DNA of 64,000 bases from Sedimentisphaerales bacterium (GCA_016928435.1 JAFGKT010000075.1:1-64000); one strand, 5' to 3'. Positions 8,084 to 17,423 are shown, counted from the first letter of the stretch. Numbers and translations are program-made. The notes: generated by a model not told the origin, from the letters alone.

Positions 8084-8863
8084 CTAATCAGCAACAGTAA
8101 GGGCCTGAGCCCCATCGTTTGTAATCGCGACAGTATGCTCAAAGTGTGCTGACGGTTTACCATCAGCGGTGACGACGGTCCAGCCATCTTTAAGCACCTT
8201 AACGCGCCAAGTACCCATATTAACCATCGGTTCGATGGCGAGTACCATTCCTTTACGCAAAAGCAAGTCGTTAGCCCGCAATTCGGAACTAACGAAGTTG
8301 GGCACTTTAGGATCTTCGTGCATATGTCTGCCGATCCCGTGACCAACATAATCTCGCACAACTCCGAACCCGGCGTCTTCAGCGTGCTTTTGCATGGCCC
8401 GAGCGACTTGGCTCCAGTAAACTCCGGGAGCTGATTTCGCCAAAGCAATGGCCAACACTTCTTCAGTAACCTGCAGCAGCCTCTGCAATTCAGGTTCAAT
8501 AGTGCCGACAGCAATAGTCACCGCGGCGTCGCCGCAATAACCTTTCAACTTAGCACCGCAATCGATACTGATAACATCGCCGGCAACTAGCTTTCGCTCG
8601 CTGGGAATGCCATGCACCACTTGCTCATTAAAGCTGGCACAGATGCTCGCGGGAAAGTCGAATTTTGCCGCGGGGTTCGGCACGCCTTTAAACAAGGCTA
8701 TAGCACCAGCATCAGCTATTATATTATCACTCAGCTCGGCCAACTGTGCGGTGGTAACACCAGGGGCAGCTTGCTTTTTAATTTCATTCAGGACGCGAGC
8801 CACGATTCGGCCGGCATCTCTGATACGTTCAATTTCTTTATCGCTTCGTATAGCGACGGCCAT
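8084..8863 (-). CDS. map: Methionine aminopeptidase, type I
   Basis: This 259-residue enzyme removes the initiator methionine from new proteins. All five metal ligands can be placed: two Asp in ISIDCGAKLKGYCGDAAV, His in GHGIGRHMHEDP, Glu in AIEPMV and Glu in FEHTVAI. The ATG at 8863 is preferred to the GTG one codon earlier because GAGG lies six bases upstream. There is no N-terminal zinc finger or SH3 extension. It lies nine bases after adk. Confidence 0.95.
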   Translation of the reverse strand: MAVAIRSDKEIERIRDAGRIVARVLNEIKKQAAPGVTTAQLAELSDNIIADAGAIALFKGVPNPAAKFDFPASICASFNEQVVHGIPSERKLVAGDVISIDCGAKLKGYCGDAAVTIAVGTIEPELQRLLQVTEEVLAIALAKSAPGVYWSQVARAMQKHAEDAGFGVVRDYVGHGIGRHMHEDPKVPNFVSSELRANDLLLRKGMVLAIEPMVNMGTWRVKVLKDGWTVVTADGKPSAHFEHTVAITNDGAQALTVAD

Positions 8864-8872
8864 CACTTACCT

Positions 8873-9529
8873 CTATGCCGATGTTTTTACCCCATCTAGC
8901 ACATCATAAAGAGCCTTGGTAACCTCTTGGATATCCAAGTTACCATTAACATTTTTAACATTGCCTTGCTGTTGGTAGTATTCCACCAAAGGCGAGGTTT
9001 GTTCGTGATAAGTTTTGATTCTCTGCTGGACGACTTCGCTGGTATCGTCGGGGCGTTGAGTCAATGCGCCGCAACCTTTATCACATTGATCCTCGGTTTT
9101 AGGCGGATTAAAGGTAACGTGGTAAGCGGTACCGCATTTGCCGCAACTGCGTCGGCCTGTGATTCTGGTTTCGAGCTTGTTATCATCAACTTCAAGATTG
9201 AGGACAACATCTACCTTTTTGCCGGCCGCAACCAGAGCTTTGTCGAGTTCTTGAGCTTGTCCAATGGTGCGGGGGAAGCCGTCGAGGACGTATCCGCCGG
9301 ACGATTGCGAGCCGATTTCTTTCATCATCATCGCCACGATAAGGTCATCGGGAACAAGTTGGCCGCTATCCATATACGATTGAGCTTTTTGGCCCAGTTC
9401 GGTATTTTCTTTGCGCTCGCGTCGCAGAATATCGCCGCTGGAAAGATGGGTCAGTCCATAACGATCGACAATCAGCTTACATTGGGTACCTTTGCCGGCA
9501 CCGGGGGGGCCTAGAAAAACAACTATCAT
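8873..9529 (-). CDS. adk: Adenylate kinase
   Basis: This 218-residue long-form adenylate kinase has P-loop GPPGAGKGTQ at its start and a LID domain with four cysteines (CGKCGTAYH and CDKGCG), which would bind zinc. It interconverts AMP and ATP with two ADP. The ATG at 9529 overlaps the secY stop by one base (TGATG), which points to translational coupling; GGAG precedes it. The secY-adk-map order is standard. Confidence 0.96.
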   Translation of the reverse strand: MIVVFLGPPGAGKGTQCKLIVDRYGLTHLSSGDILRRERKENTELGQKAQSYMDSGQLVPDDLIVAMMMKEIGSQSSGGYVLDGFPRTIGQAQELDKALVAAGKKVDVVLNLEVDDNKLETRITGRRSCGKCGTAYHVTFNPPKTEDQCDKGCGALTQRPDDTSEVVQQRIKTYHEQTSPLVEYYQQQGNVKNVNGNLDIQEVTKALYDVLDGVKTSA

Positions 9530-10887
9530 CAATAAGCTCCCTTAATTCTGCCACTTTCCATGAAGCCGCTGTAGTTACGCATTAACAAGTGGGTTTCAAT
9601 CCGCTGCACAAGGTCAAGCGATACTGAAACAACGATGAGCAAACCGGTTCCGCCCAAGAAACCAGCGATATTTTGCGGCACTTTTAGCCAAACAAACACC
9701 ACTGTGGGGGCGACGGCAATCACGCACAAAAACGCGGCACCAACATAAGTGATTCGCGACATTACCCGTTCGAGATACTCAGCGGTACGACGGCCAGGCC
9801 TCAATCCGGGGACAAAGCTGCCGGTATCGCGAAGCTGATTAGCCATTTCTTTGGGCTGAAACTGTACGGTGGTCCAGAAATACGCGAAGAAGTAAATCAG
9901 AATAACATTGAGGAAATTGTACCAAAAGGCATCACGCAGGAACGCACTGCTTATCTGCGCCAGGATAACCGGTTGTCTCTCGAACAAACTGGAAATCCAT
10001 TGAAGGATAATGGGCGGGAACTGCATTACGGTTACCGCAAAAATAACCGGCATAACACCGCCATGATTAACTCTCAAGGGCATATAATTGCGTTGGCCGC
10101 CATAAACGCGACGACCGCGGGTCATACGAGCGTGCTGAATTGGAATCCGGCGTTGGCCTTGGGTTATAAGTATGGTTCCAGCGACGACACTGATAAAAGC
10201 AATGGCCAAGATTATAATCTTGACGGGCCCGATAGCCTCAGGTCCGGCGTTGCTGGTGAAATCGGCGTTTTGGATAATATACATAATGGCACCAGGCATG
10301 CGGGAAACAATACCCGCCATGATGATCAAGCTGATACCATTACCGATGCCGTATTCATCGATTTGCTCGCCGAGCCACATCAGGAAGATGGTACCGGCAG
10401 TCATGCCAAGCACGCCCATACAGAAGAACATAGTCCAGTGTTCAGCGACAATAAGCGGATACACCGACGCCTTGACATAATACATAATGGCACTGCCCTG
10501 TATTAGACAGAGTACCACAGTAGCGTATCGGGTATATTCTTGTATTTTCTTCCGGCCGGTCTGGCCCTCTTTTTGGAGCTTTTCCAACGCGGGGATAACG
10601 GTACCGAGCAATTGGAAGATAATCGAAGCTGAGATATAGGGCATAATACCCAAGCCAAACAAACTACTTTGGCTTAGAGTTCCACCGGTAAACATTTGCA
10701 GGTAGTCCGCGATGCGTCCAGCGGGGGTCTCGGAACTACTGGACATCCGCGAGAACAGCTGCTCTTGATCGACACCAGGAACAGGCACATGGAAGCCGAC
10801 GCGATAGATGCAGAGCATCAGCAGCGTAAAAAGGATTTTAGTACGCAGTTCCGGAATCTTGAAGATATTAGTTATGGCTTTGAACAT
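9529..10887 (-). CDS. secY: Preprotein translocase subunit SecY
   Basis: This 452-residue protein has ten predicted membrane segments and the SecY signatures GLGIMPYISASIIFQLL and EYGIGNGISLIIMAGI. It forms the protein-conducting channel with SecE, which is encoded at 36239-36658 in this window. The cytoplasmic loop RRIPIQHARMTRGRRVYGG is present. It is translationally coupled to adk. Confidence 0.97.
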   Translation of the reverse strand: MFKAITNIFKIPELRTKILFTLLMLCIYRVGFHVPVPGVDQEQLFSRMSSSSETPAGRIADYLQMFTGGTLSQSSLFGLGIMPYISASIIFQLLGTVIPALEKLQKEGQTGRKKIQEYTRYATVVLCLIQGSAIMYYVKASVYPLIVAEHWTMFFCMGVLGMTAGTIFLMWLGEQIDEYGIGNGISLIIMAGIVSRMPGAIMYIIQNADFTSNAGPEAIGPVKIIILAIAFISVVAGTILITQGQRRIPIQHARMTRGRRVYGGQRNYMPLRVNHGGVMPVIFAVTVMQFPPIILQWISSLFERQPVILAQISSAFLRDAFWYNFLNVILIYFFAYFWTTVQFQPKEMANQLRDTGSFVPGLRPGRRTAEYLERVMSRITYVGAAFLCVIAVAPTVVFVWLKVPQNIAGFLGGTGLLIVVSVSLDLVQRIETHLLMRNYSGFMESGRIKGAY

Positions 10888-10914
10888 AATGATCTCGGCA
10901 AGAAGTCAGATTGA

Positions 10915-11388
10915 CTAGGAGGCCTGTTCCTCGGGGGTGGAGGCCAACATATCTTCTACAGTACCGCCGGCATTAGTTATCTTGTCGCGGGCGCTGCGGC
11001 TGAACTTATGAGCAACAACAGTAAGACTACGGTTAAGGTCGCCGTTGCCCAGGATTTTGACTTTCAGGCCGGCGCCGCGGATCAACCCGGCATCAATGAG
11101 CATTTGCGGATCAATACGTGTTCCTTCGTCAAACTGCTGCAACTGATCGACATTGACAATCGCGTATTTGGTGGCGAAATTGACATTGTTGAAGCCGCGT
11201 TTGGGAATACGACGGAACAAGGGCATCTGACCACCTTCAAAGGTAATCAGTTGACTTGCACCAGCTCTGGAAGACTGACCTTTATGGCCTCGGCCTGCGG
11301 TTTTTCCGCATCCGCTACCGGCACCCCGTCCTCGACGGCGTTTGGTCTTATGCTTACCAACAACAGCGGTAATATCGTGGTTCATCAT
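10915..11388 (-). CDS. rplO: 50S ribosomal protein L15
   Basis: This 157-residue uL15 has the Gly/Arg-rich N-terminal segment RRRGRGAGSGCGKTAGRGHK and FEGGQMPLFRRIPKRGF. Two ATG codons are adjacent at the start, so the start may be one codon shorter. It directly follows rpsE; rpmD, normally between them, is missing. Confidence 0.96.
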   Translation of the reverse strand: MMNHDITAVVGKHKTKRRRGRGAGSGCGKTAGRGHKGQSSRAGASQLITFEGGQMPLFRRIPKRGFNNVNFATKYAIVNVDQLQQFDEGTRIDPQMLIDAGLIRGAGLKVKILGNGDLNRSLTVVAHKFSRSARDKITNAGGTVEDMLASTPEEQAS

Positions 11389-11403
11389 GACAACACATAT
11401 CCT

Positions 11404-11916
11404 TTAGGAAGCCTGAATCTTGACGCCGCGCAGTTTTTCGATCTGCTCACGACTACAAAGACTTTTTAGGGCATTCATCGTAGCCTTGACAACATTCTTT
11501 GGAGAAGTACTGCCATAGACCTTGGTCAACACATTATGTACGCCTGCCAATTCCAACACGGCACGAGCCGAAGCTCCGGCAATCACACCAGTACCTTCCC
11601 CGGCGGGCACCAATCTTACTTTTGTAGCACCGTAAGCGCCTTCCACCTCATGCGGGATGGTGTGGCCGGCCAAGCTGATATCTACGATATTGCGGCGGGC
11701 TTCTTTAATACCTTTTTCGAGGGCGCCTGCCACTTCATTGGCTTTGCCGTAACCAAAACCAACTTGTCCTTCGCGATTACCAACAACCACCAAACCGGCA
11801 AAGCTAAAGCGTCTACCACCTTTTACCACGGTAGAACAGCGATATACCTTGACGACTTGATCCTCATAAGGACTGTCATCATCGCGTCTTTGACTTTTCT
11901 GTTCAAACCTTGCCAC
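11404..11916 (-). CDS. rpsE: 30S ribosomal protein S5
   Basis: This 170-residue uS5 contains the S5 motif around VVKGGRRFSFAGLVVVGN and the C-terminal domain with VPAGEGTGVIAGASARAV. S5 helps maintain decoding accuracy and 30S assembly. It stands between rplR (57-base gap) and rplO (15-base gap). Confidence 0.97.
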   Translation of the reverse strand: MARFEQKSQRRDDDSPYEDQVVKVYRCSTVVKGGRRFSFAGLVVVGNREGQVGFGYGKANEVAGALEKGIKEARRNIVDISLAGHTIPHEVEGAYGATKVRLVPAGEGTGVIAGASARAVLELAGVHNVLTKVYGSTSPKNVVKATMNALKSLCSREQIEKLRGVKIQAS

Positions 11917-11973
11917 TATTATCTCCCTGAATCAACTGCCGCAGGTTCACGGCGAAATCCATCAGAACTATAC

Positions 11974-12342
11974 TTAAAACACCAACCCGCCTTTTCTTGC
12001 GGCGTCGGCCAGGGCCTTGACTCGACCATGGTATTTATAACCACTGCGATCGAGACAGACTTTGTGAACACCTACATCGATAGCTTTCTTAGCAATCGCT
12101 TCGCCCACCTTAGCGGCAGCCGCTTTATTGCTTTTACATTTGCCTTCAAAAGACATCTCTTTGCTGAGCGTGCTGGCGGAAACCAAGGTTGATCCGGTAC
12201 TATCGTCGATCAACTGAGCGTACATATTACGCCCTGAACGAAACACACACAAGCGGGGTTGTTCAGGCGTGCCTTGCACTTTGCCTCGTATGCGGCGTTG
12301 ACGTCGTCGCCACAAAACTGTTTTCTTTTTTTGCTTATTCAT
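11974..12342 (-). CDS. rplR: 50S ribosomal protein L18
   Basis: This 122-residue uL18 binds 5S rRNA in the central protuberance. Recognised by [34 protein letters not shown] and the C-terminal [20 protein letters not shown]. Spacing to neighbours (95 bases to rplF) is wider than in most spc operons. Confidence 0.96.
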   Translation of the reverse strand: MNKQKKKTVLWRRRQRRIRGKVQGTPEQPRLCVFRSGRNMYAQLIDDSTGSTLVSASTLSKEMSFEGKCKSNKAAAAKVGEAIAKKAIDVGVHKVCLDRSGYKYHGRVKALADAARKGGLVF

Positions 12343-12437
12343 ATTATCACTTCGTCTTTAGAAACAATCGGTTTTGTCTAGCAGCTAGGTTTTTGAGCTT
12401 TCCTGACCGCACCGACCTATTAAGCTGTCAAACTATA

Positions 12438-13010
12438 TTACGCGCTGCCGAAGGCCTTACCCATCTTACGCTTGATCTGCTCATCGGCATAACGGATTCC
12501 TTTGCCCTTGTAAGGTTCCGGCGGACGGCACTTGCGAATCTCGGCGGCGAACTCACCGACCACAGCCTTATCCGCACCAGAAACGATGAACTCAGCAGGG
12601 ACATCATTACCTCTGGCATTAGGAGTTTTGATTTCGATCTCTATGCCGGCGGGAATTTTCACCGAAGCAGGCTGAGCCATACCAACGGTCAACAATATAT
12701 CCTGTCCTTGGATTTTAACACCATAACCGGTGCCAAAGATCTTCAGTCCTCTGTGGAAGCCTTTAGTAACACCTTCGACCATATTAGCGATCAAAGCTCG
12801 CGTGGTACCGTGCATAGCTCTATCGAAACGTTCATCACTTTTTCGAGAAACACGCACCTCGTTAGCACTGGAATCCCACTCGACATCGACCACAGGATTG
12901 ATGTTGAGAGTCAGATTACCCTTGGCGCCGCTAACTTTGAGCACCGACTGGTTGATTTCCACTTTAACGCCGGAAGGCACGCTTACAGGTTTTTTTCCAA
13001 TACGACTCAT
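12438..13010 (-). CDS. rplF: 50S ribosomal protein L6
   Basis: This 190-residue uL6 begins MSRIGKKPVSVPSGVKVEI and ends with the conserved CRPPEPYKGKGIRYADE segment. L6 lies at the base of the L7/L12 stalk. It sits between rpsH and rplR as in the spc operon. Confidence 0.97.
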   Translation of the reverse strand: MSRIGKKPVSVPSGVKVEINQSVLKVSGAKGNLTLNINPVVDVEWDSSANEVRVSRKSDERFDRAMHGTTRALIANMVEGVTKGFHRGLKIFGTGYGVKIQGQDILLTVGMAQPASVKIPAGIEIEIKTPNARGNDVPAEFIVSGADKAVVGEFAAEIRKCRPPEPYKGKGIRYADEQIKRKMGKAFGSA

Positions 13011-13065
13011 TATTCAATCTCAACAGTCATTTATTACCGGGTTTATATTCGATCCGGCGAATCAT

Positions 13066-13467
13066 TTAGCAGATAGTACAAAGCAGTTCGCCGCCAATTT
13101 TGCGTTCTCGGCACTCAGCATCGGACAAAACACCCTGGCTGGTGCTGATAATAGCTATTCCGAGTCCGCCCATAACATTGGGTATATCATCAACAGAGCA
13201 ATAAAGTCTTCGCGACGGCTTGCTGCAGCGTTTGATTTCACGAATGATTTTTTCACCGAGCGGTCCGTACTTAAGCTGAACCCGCAACATATCTTGTTTA
13301 CTGGCGGTCTCGATACGGTCATATCCATTGATATATCCTTGCTGGGTCATCACTTTAGCGATGCCTTCGCAAATACACGAAGCCTTTACACGAACCTCTT
13401 CGCGTTCGACACGGACGCCATTTCTTATCCTGGTCAGCATATCAGCAATAGGGTCAGCATGACTCAT
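13066..13467 (-). CDS. rpsH: 30S ribosomal protein S8
   Basis: This 133-residue uS8 starts MSHADPIADMLTRIRNG and ends with STSQGVLSDAECRERKIGGE plus a short Cys-containing tail. S8 is a primary 16S rRNA binder and in E. coli represses the spc operon at an rplE leader. No matching site was identified here. Confidence 0.96.
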   Translation of the reverse strand: MSHADPIADMLTRIRNGVRVEREEVRVKASCICEGIAKVMTQQGYINGYDRIETASKQDMLRVQLKYGPLGEKIIREIKRCSKPSRRLYCSVDDIPNVMGGLGIAIISTSQGVLSDAECRERKIGGELLCTIC

Positions 13468-13509
13468 ACTGTTTTAACTCCGAGCTTGTGGGTTTGACAC
13501 CCGAGTATT

Positions 13510-13695
13510 CTACCAACTAGTCTTTTTCACACCTGGGATTTTGCCTTCATTGGCAAGGGTGCGAAAACAGATTCGACAAATTTTGAACTTACGGTACACC
13601 GCTCTGGGTCGGCCGCACAGTTCGCAACGAGTATAGCCTCTAACCTTAAATTTAGGTGTTTGGGCTGCTTTGGCTCTTATAGCTTTAGTCGCCAT
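13510..13695 (-). CDS. rpsN: 30S ribosomal protein S14, zinc-binding type
   Basis: This 61-residue protein is the short zinc-binding form of uS14. Two CxxC pairs are present ([20 protein letters not shown]), followed by [18 protein letters not shown]. The usual length of this form is 61 residues, which matches. It is encoded between rplE and rpsH. Confidence 0.97.
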   Translation of the reverse strand: MATKAIRAKAAQTPKFKVRGYTRCELCGRPRAVYRKFKICRICFRTLANEGKIPGVKKTSW

Positions 13696-13741
13696 ACAAA
13701 TCCTCGTGGGGTCAACACCCCGTATTACATTAACTGCTTAC

Positions 13742-14284
13742 TCAATTACTTTGAAACGGCACGCCAAACAAAGTTAACATACGTTTAGATTCTTCGTCAT
13801 TACCGGCGGAGGTAACCATGGAGATATTCATACCTTGCTGAGCAGCGACCTTATCGGGATTAATCTCCGGGAAGACCAACTGTTCGGTCAGGCCCATATT
13901 GTAGTTACCACGGCCGTCAAAACCTTTGGCGCTGAGTCCGCGAAAGTCTCTTACACGAGGCACAGCCACGCTGATGAGTCTATCCAAGAACTCATACATT
14001 CTGGCGCCCCGCAAGGTAACTTTCAGGCCGATCGGCATACCTTCACGTAACTTAAAATTCGAGACACTCTTACGTGCTTTGCAGATCAGCGGCTTCTGGC
14101 AGGCAATGACCGTGAGATCACGTTCGGCACCTTCGATAATCTTTTTATCTTGAATGGCTCGCCCCACACCCATAGACACAACGATCTTGACCAGTTTAGG
14201 CACCTGCATGCAATTGCGATACTTAAACTCGTTAACGAGCGTCGGAACGATCTTTTCTTTATACAGTTCTTCCAACCGTACCAT
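13742..14284 (-). CDS. rplE: 50S ribosomal protein L5
   Basis: This 180-residue uL5 has KIVVSMGVGRAIQDKK, the conserved FKLREGMPIGLKVTLRG and RDFRGLSAKGFDGRGNYNMG. It binds 5S rRNA and touches the P-site tRNA. It is located 16 bases after rplX. Confidence 0.97.
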   Translation of the reverse strand: MVRLEELYKEKIVPTLVNEFKYRNCMQVPKLVKIVVSMGVGRAIQDKKIIEGAERDLTVIACQKPLICKARKSVSNFKLREGMPIGLKVTLRGARMYEFLDRLISVAVPRVRDFRGLSAKGFDGRGNYNMGLTEQLVFPEINPDKVAAQQGMNISMVTSAGNDEESKRMLTLFGVPFQSN

Positions 14285-14300
14285 AGCTATAACCTTTTAC

Positions 14301-14621
14301 CTAGTTGCGTTCAATAACACCGCCATCAGCGGCAACGCGACTTTTCTTTCCTTGAGCATCAACTTCAAAATGCACCCGTCGGCCCTTATTACTCTTAGGA
14401 CTGACAGGCAACACATTACTAATATCGATAGGGCGTTCGACATGGAGCCGACCGCCTTGCGGATTACGGCGCGAAGGTCTCACGTGTTTGTACACAAGAT
14501 TAACGCCTTCGACGACAACTTTGCCTTTGACAGGATCGACGGTTAGTACTTTGGCCTGCGTACCGCGATCATCACCGGCAATAATTTCCACCATGTCACC
14601 AGCTTTAACTTTAGCAGCCAT
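14301..14621 (-). CDS. rplX: 50S ribosomal protein L24
   Basis: This 106-residue uL24 has a KOW-type N-terminal domain (KAGDMVEIIAGDDRGTQAKV) and the HVRPSRRNPQGG segment. L24 starts 50S assembly. The ATG overlaps the rplN stop (TGATG), and GGAGGTGG lies just upstream, so the two genes are probably translationally coupled. Confidence 0.96.
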   Translation of the reverse strand: MAAKVKAGDMVEIIAGDDRGTQAKVLTVDPVKGKVVVEGVNLVYKHVRPSRRNPQGGRLHVERPIDISNVLPVSPKSNKGRRVHFEVDAQGKKSRVAADGGVIERN

Positions 14622-15007
14622 CAAACCACCTCCGAAGCCAGCGAGATAATTTTCATAAAATTCTTCTCACGCAGCTCACGCGCCACGGCCCCAAAGATAC
14701 GGGTGCCGATGGGGTTATTGTTATCATCGATCAAGACACCCGCGTTGCGATCAAAGCGGACATAGCTGCCATCGGGGCGTCTGGTAGGGCTGGCGGTGCG
14801 AATAATAACGCAACGATGGGTTTTCTTATCATCCAGACTAAGTGTAGGCAGCGACTTTTTTATGGCGACTCTGATGATATCGCCGACGCCGGCACACCGT
14901 CGGGTATATTGACCGCGAGCAGTACTGCCGCCCAGCACCCGCACGCACAAAGCTGTTTTGGCGCCGGAGTTATCGGCAATGTCAATTACGGTTTCTTGTT
15001 GAATCAT
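14621..15007 (-). CDS. rplN: 50S ribosomal protein L14
   Basis: This 128-residue uL14 starts [19 protein letters not shown] and ends with [12 protein letters not shown]. It lies at the subunit interface and contacts 16S rRNA helix 14. Its stop overlaps the rplX start by one base. The 77-base gap to rpsQ is unusually wide. Confidence 0.97.
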   Translation of the reverse strand: MIQQETVIDIADNSGAKTALCVRVLGGSTARGQYTRRCAGVGDIIRVAIKKSLPTLSLDDKKTHRCVIIRTASPTRRPDGSYVRFDRNAGVLIDDNNNPIGTRIFGAVARELREKNFMKIISLASEVV

Positions 15008-15084
15008 GTTTTAGTAACCTCGTTCGGAGCTGTCGGCCATGTTGGGCACGATTTCAGCCTTTCACTAAACGCTCACAGAGCAAA

Positions 15085-15357
15085 CTACTCTTTGGCAGTT
15101 TCGACAACTTCCACCAGTCGCCAATTTTTGGACTTACTATACGGACGACACTCACAGATCGAGACAGTATCACCCACGTTGGCAAGGTTTTTTTCATCAT
15201 GCACGTGAGCGGTCGTCGTGCGTTTCATTATCTTACCATATTTAGGATGCTTGACCTGATATCGTAAAGTAACACGTATGGTCTTGTCACCCGACTTAGC
15301 GGCAACGACACCTCTAAACGTGGTCGGCGGTTTTCTGCCTTCTTTGGTCATTGTCAA
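15085..15357 (-). CDS. rpsQ: 30S ribosomal protein S17
   Basis: This 90-residue uS17 OB-fold protein is recognised by TFRGVVAAKSGDKTIRVTL, KHPKYGKIMKRTT and GDTVSICECRPYSKSKNW. It is encoded between rpmC and rplN, the standard order. Confidence 0.97.
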   Translation of the reverse strand: MTMTKEGRKPPTTFRGVVAAKSGDKTIRVTLRYQVKHPKYGKIMKRTTTAHVHDEKNLANVGDTVSICECRPYSKSKNWRLVEVVETAKE

Positions 15358-15399
15358 ATTACCTTGAAAAAACTATTACAATTGGAAATCGCGAACACA

Positions 15400-15612
15400 T
15401 TACGCTTGCGAAGCTTGTTGGGCCTCAATCTGACGTTCTCTGATAACGGTCTTAATACGAGCAATGTCGCGTTTGATTTTCTTCAACATGGTTGCATCTT
15501 CGAGCTTTTCGGTCACAGCTTGGGTACGCACATCGAACAACCGGCGTTCCAGGGTTTCCAACTCGCCTTCGAGCTCATCAGGATTCATTTCTCTAATTTC
15601 AGCAGCTTTCAT
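15400..15612 (-). CDS. rpmC: 50S ribosomal protein L29
   Basis: This 70-residue uL29 is a two-helix hairpin: MKAAEIREMNPDELEGELE, then LFDVRTQAVTEKLEDATML and KKIKRDIARIKTVIRER. The open frame extends 44 codons upstream into rplP, but GGAG seven bases before the ATG at 15612 and the family length fix this start. L29 lies near the tunnel exit and forms part of the trigger-factor and SRP docking site. Confidence 0.95.
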   Translation of the reverse strand: MKAAEIREMNPDELEGELETLERRLFDVRTQAVTEKLEDATMLKKIKRDIARIKTVIRERQIEAQQASQA

Positions 15613-15640
15613 GAACAACTCCAACGGAGCAAAAAAAGGG

Positions 15641-16057
15641 CTAAGCATGATGCCGAGTAACGAATCGGCACCGAACAGGCATTTTATGAGCAACGCGCGC
15701 CAAAGCCTGACGCGCGACATCTTCGGCGACTCCACCGATTTCATACAGCACGGTTCCAGGTCTTACGCGAGCGGCCCAATGGTCCGGTTCACCTTTACCC
15801 TTACCCATACGAGTTTCGAGCGGTTTGGCTGACACCGACCGATGCGGGAATACGCGTACATAAACTTTACCTTCACGGTGAAGGAAGTGAGTAGCGGCTA
15901 CACGACCGGCTTCAAGTTGGCGACCGGTAATAAACGCAGGGCCGAGCACTTGTAAGCCAAAATCACCAAAAGCGACATAATTACCACGGCAGGCATTGCC
16001 GCGAATTTTACCGCGTTGATACTTACGCCATTTTACACGTTTTGGCATTAACGCCAT
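15641..16057 (-). CDS. rplP: 50S ribosomal protein L16
   Basis: This 138-residue uL16 starts MALMPKRVKWRKYQRGKIRG and includes MGKGKGEPDHWAARVRPG. It helps position A-site tRNA. The conserved RGKIRGNACRGN arginine-rich loop is present. It lies between rpsC and rpmC. Confidence 0.97.
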   Translation of the reverse strand: MALMPKRVKWRKYQRGKIRGNACRGNYVAFGDFGLQVLGPAFITGRQLEAGRVAATHFLHREGKVYVRVFPHRSVSAKPLETRMGKGKGEPDHWAARVRPGTVLYEIGGVAEDVARQALARVAHKMPVRCRFVTRHHA

Positions 16058-16089
16058 TGCTTATCTTCCTTTCCAGTCAAGCGACGCTG

Positions 16090-16782
16090 CTATTGCCTTC
16101 TGCCCCTGCCGCGATTAGGCTGTACAGGATTGGGTTCCGGTTCAAAACCAAACATACCTCTGTATATCCACACTTTGATACCGATGGCACCATAAGTCGT
16201 AACCGAAACAGCCAAGCCATAATCAACATTGGCTTGCAGCGTCTGCAGAGGAATCGAGCCAAGAATCTGGGTTTCTCGACGAGCCAATTCAGCTCCGCCA
16301 AGTCTGCCACCACAAATAATCTTCACACCCAACGCGCCGGCAGCCATAGTATTTTCGCAATGCTGTTTCATCAAACGTCTAAACGCACCACGACGCTTAA
16401 GCTGCTCGGAGATAGACTCAGCGACAAGCTGGGCATCCAGATCAGGATGCTTCACTTCCATAACATTAACATTAACGCGACGATCGATAAGGTCTTCAAG
16501 TTCTTCTCGCAGACGGTCGATTTCGGCGCCTTTGGGGCCGATCACCAAACCAGGACGTGCGGTATGCAACGTTACTTTAACATCATCACGAGTTCGTTCG
16601 ATTTCGGTCTTGGCAATCGCAGCATATGGCGGCTTACGATTGAGACGGTCATCTACAAACGCACGAATCTTCTGGTCTTCCACAAGAAACTCGCCGAATG
16701 CTGCCTTTGGGGCAAACCAGCGACTTTTCCAACCTAATGTAATGCCGGTTCTAAAACCGATCGGTGATACCTTTTGGCCCAT
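16090..16782 (-). CDS. rpsC: 30S ribosomal protein S3
   Basis: This 230-residue uS3 has the N-terminal MGQKVSPIGFRTGITLGW, a KH type 2 domain (about 40-110) and the C-terminal domain with KIICGGRLGGAELARRE. S3 forms part of the mRNA entry tunnel and helicase. It lies directly downstream of the unusual rplV. Confidence 0.97.
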   Translation of the reverse strand: MGQKVSPIGFRTGITLGWKSRWFAPKAAFGEFLVEDQKIRAFVDDRLNRKPPYAAIAKTEIERTRDDVKVTLHTARPGLVIGPKGAEIDRLREELEDLIDRRVNVNVMEVKHPDLDAQLVAESISEQLKRRGAFRRLMKQHCENTMAAGALGVKIICGGRLGGAELARRETQILGSIPLQTLQANVDYGLAVSVTTYGAIGIKVWIYRGMFGFEPEPNPVQPNRGRGRRQ

Positions 16783-16821
16783 TACAAATCCTCAAATCAG
16801 TGTTCTGAATGGCCTATAAAT

Positions 16822-17370
16822 TTAGTCTTGATCGACGCTCACATGAATATGGCTAGCCAACCGGGTAAACGACACGGCACGGCCTCGATCTTTTGGACGC
16901 CAACGACGAGTACCCTGACGAATACCGCCTTCATCAACTCTAGCTTCGGAAACATAGAGGCGTTCAACATCAGCCTCTTGTTCATCAGCGTTAGCGATAG
17001 CGCTACGCAATACTTTATCTATCATAACCGCGGCTCGCTTGTTAGCGAACTTGAGTACATCCAAGGCATCCTGTACGTTACGATCCCGAATGAGATCGGC
17101 AACTAAACGCACTTTGCGGGGCGCCATTGGAGCATAATAATGGGAAGCGCGCCAAACGATTAAGTCTTGATGAGTCACGTTGAGGGCACGGGCTATACGG
17201 TCGATATCAGAGCGTTTGGGTTTAGGAGAGAGAAGTCCTCTTTCCCAATTGCCAATAGCGGTTTTCATATCGGCGGCGGAGCGGCCTCTTTCGGCGACTG
17301 CCTCAGCCAATTGGCCCACGGACATCCCGGCGGCTTCACGGCTTTTTTTCAATTTACTTGCACTTAGCAT
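16822..17370 (-). CDS. rplV: Ribosomal protein L22 fused to an N-terminal XRE-type helix-turn-helix domain
   Basis: Residues from about 73 to 182 are a complete uL22: WRASHYYAPMAPRKVRLVAD, then KVLRSAIANADEQ and the loop GGIRQGTRRWRPKDRGRA that lines the exit tunnel. A normal bacterial L22 has about 110-120 residues; this one has 182. Residues 1-72 look like a Cro/C1 (XRE) helix-turn-helix: LKKSREAAGMSVGQLAEAVA, IGNWERGLLSPKPKRSDID and RIARALNVTHQDL. The two parts share one frame with no stop, and no separate ATG with a good ribosome site marks the L22 part. The fused domain could bind rRNA, its own mRNA or DNA; its role is unknown. Gene order (rpsS-rplV-rpsC) is normal. Confidence 0.92.
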   Translation of the reverse strand: MLSASKLKKSREAAGMSVGQLAEAVAERGRSAADMKTAIGNWERGLLSPKPKRSDIDRIARALNVTHQDLIVWRASHYYAPMAPRKVRLVADLIRDRNVQDALDVLKFANKRAAVMIDKVLRSAIANADEQEADVERLYVSEARVDEGGIRQGTRRWRPKDRGRAVSFTRLASHIHVSVDQD

Positions 17371-17423
17371 AATACTCGTATCCTACAAATCAGACAGCTC
17401 AATCGCTTAATCTGCTATCAAGC

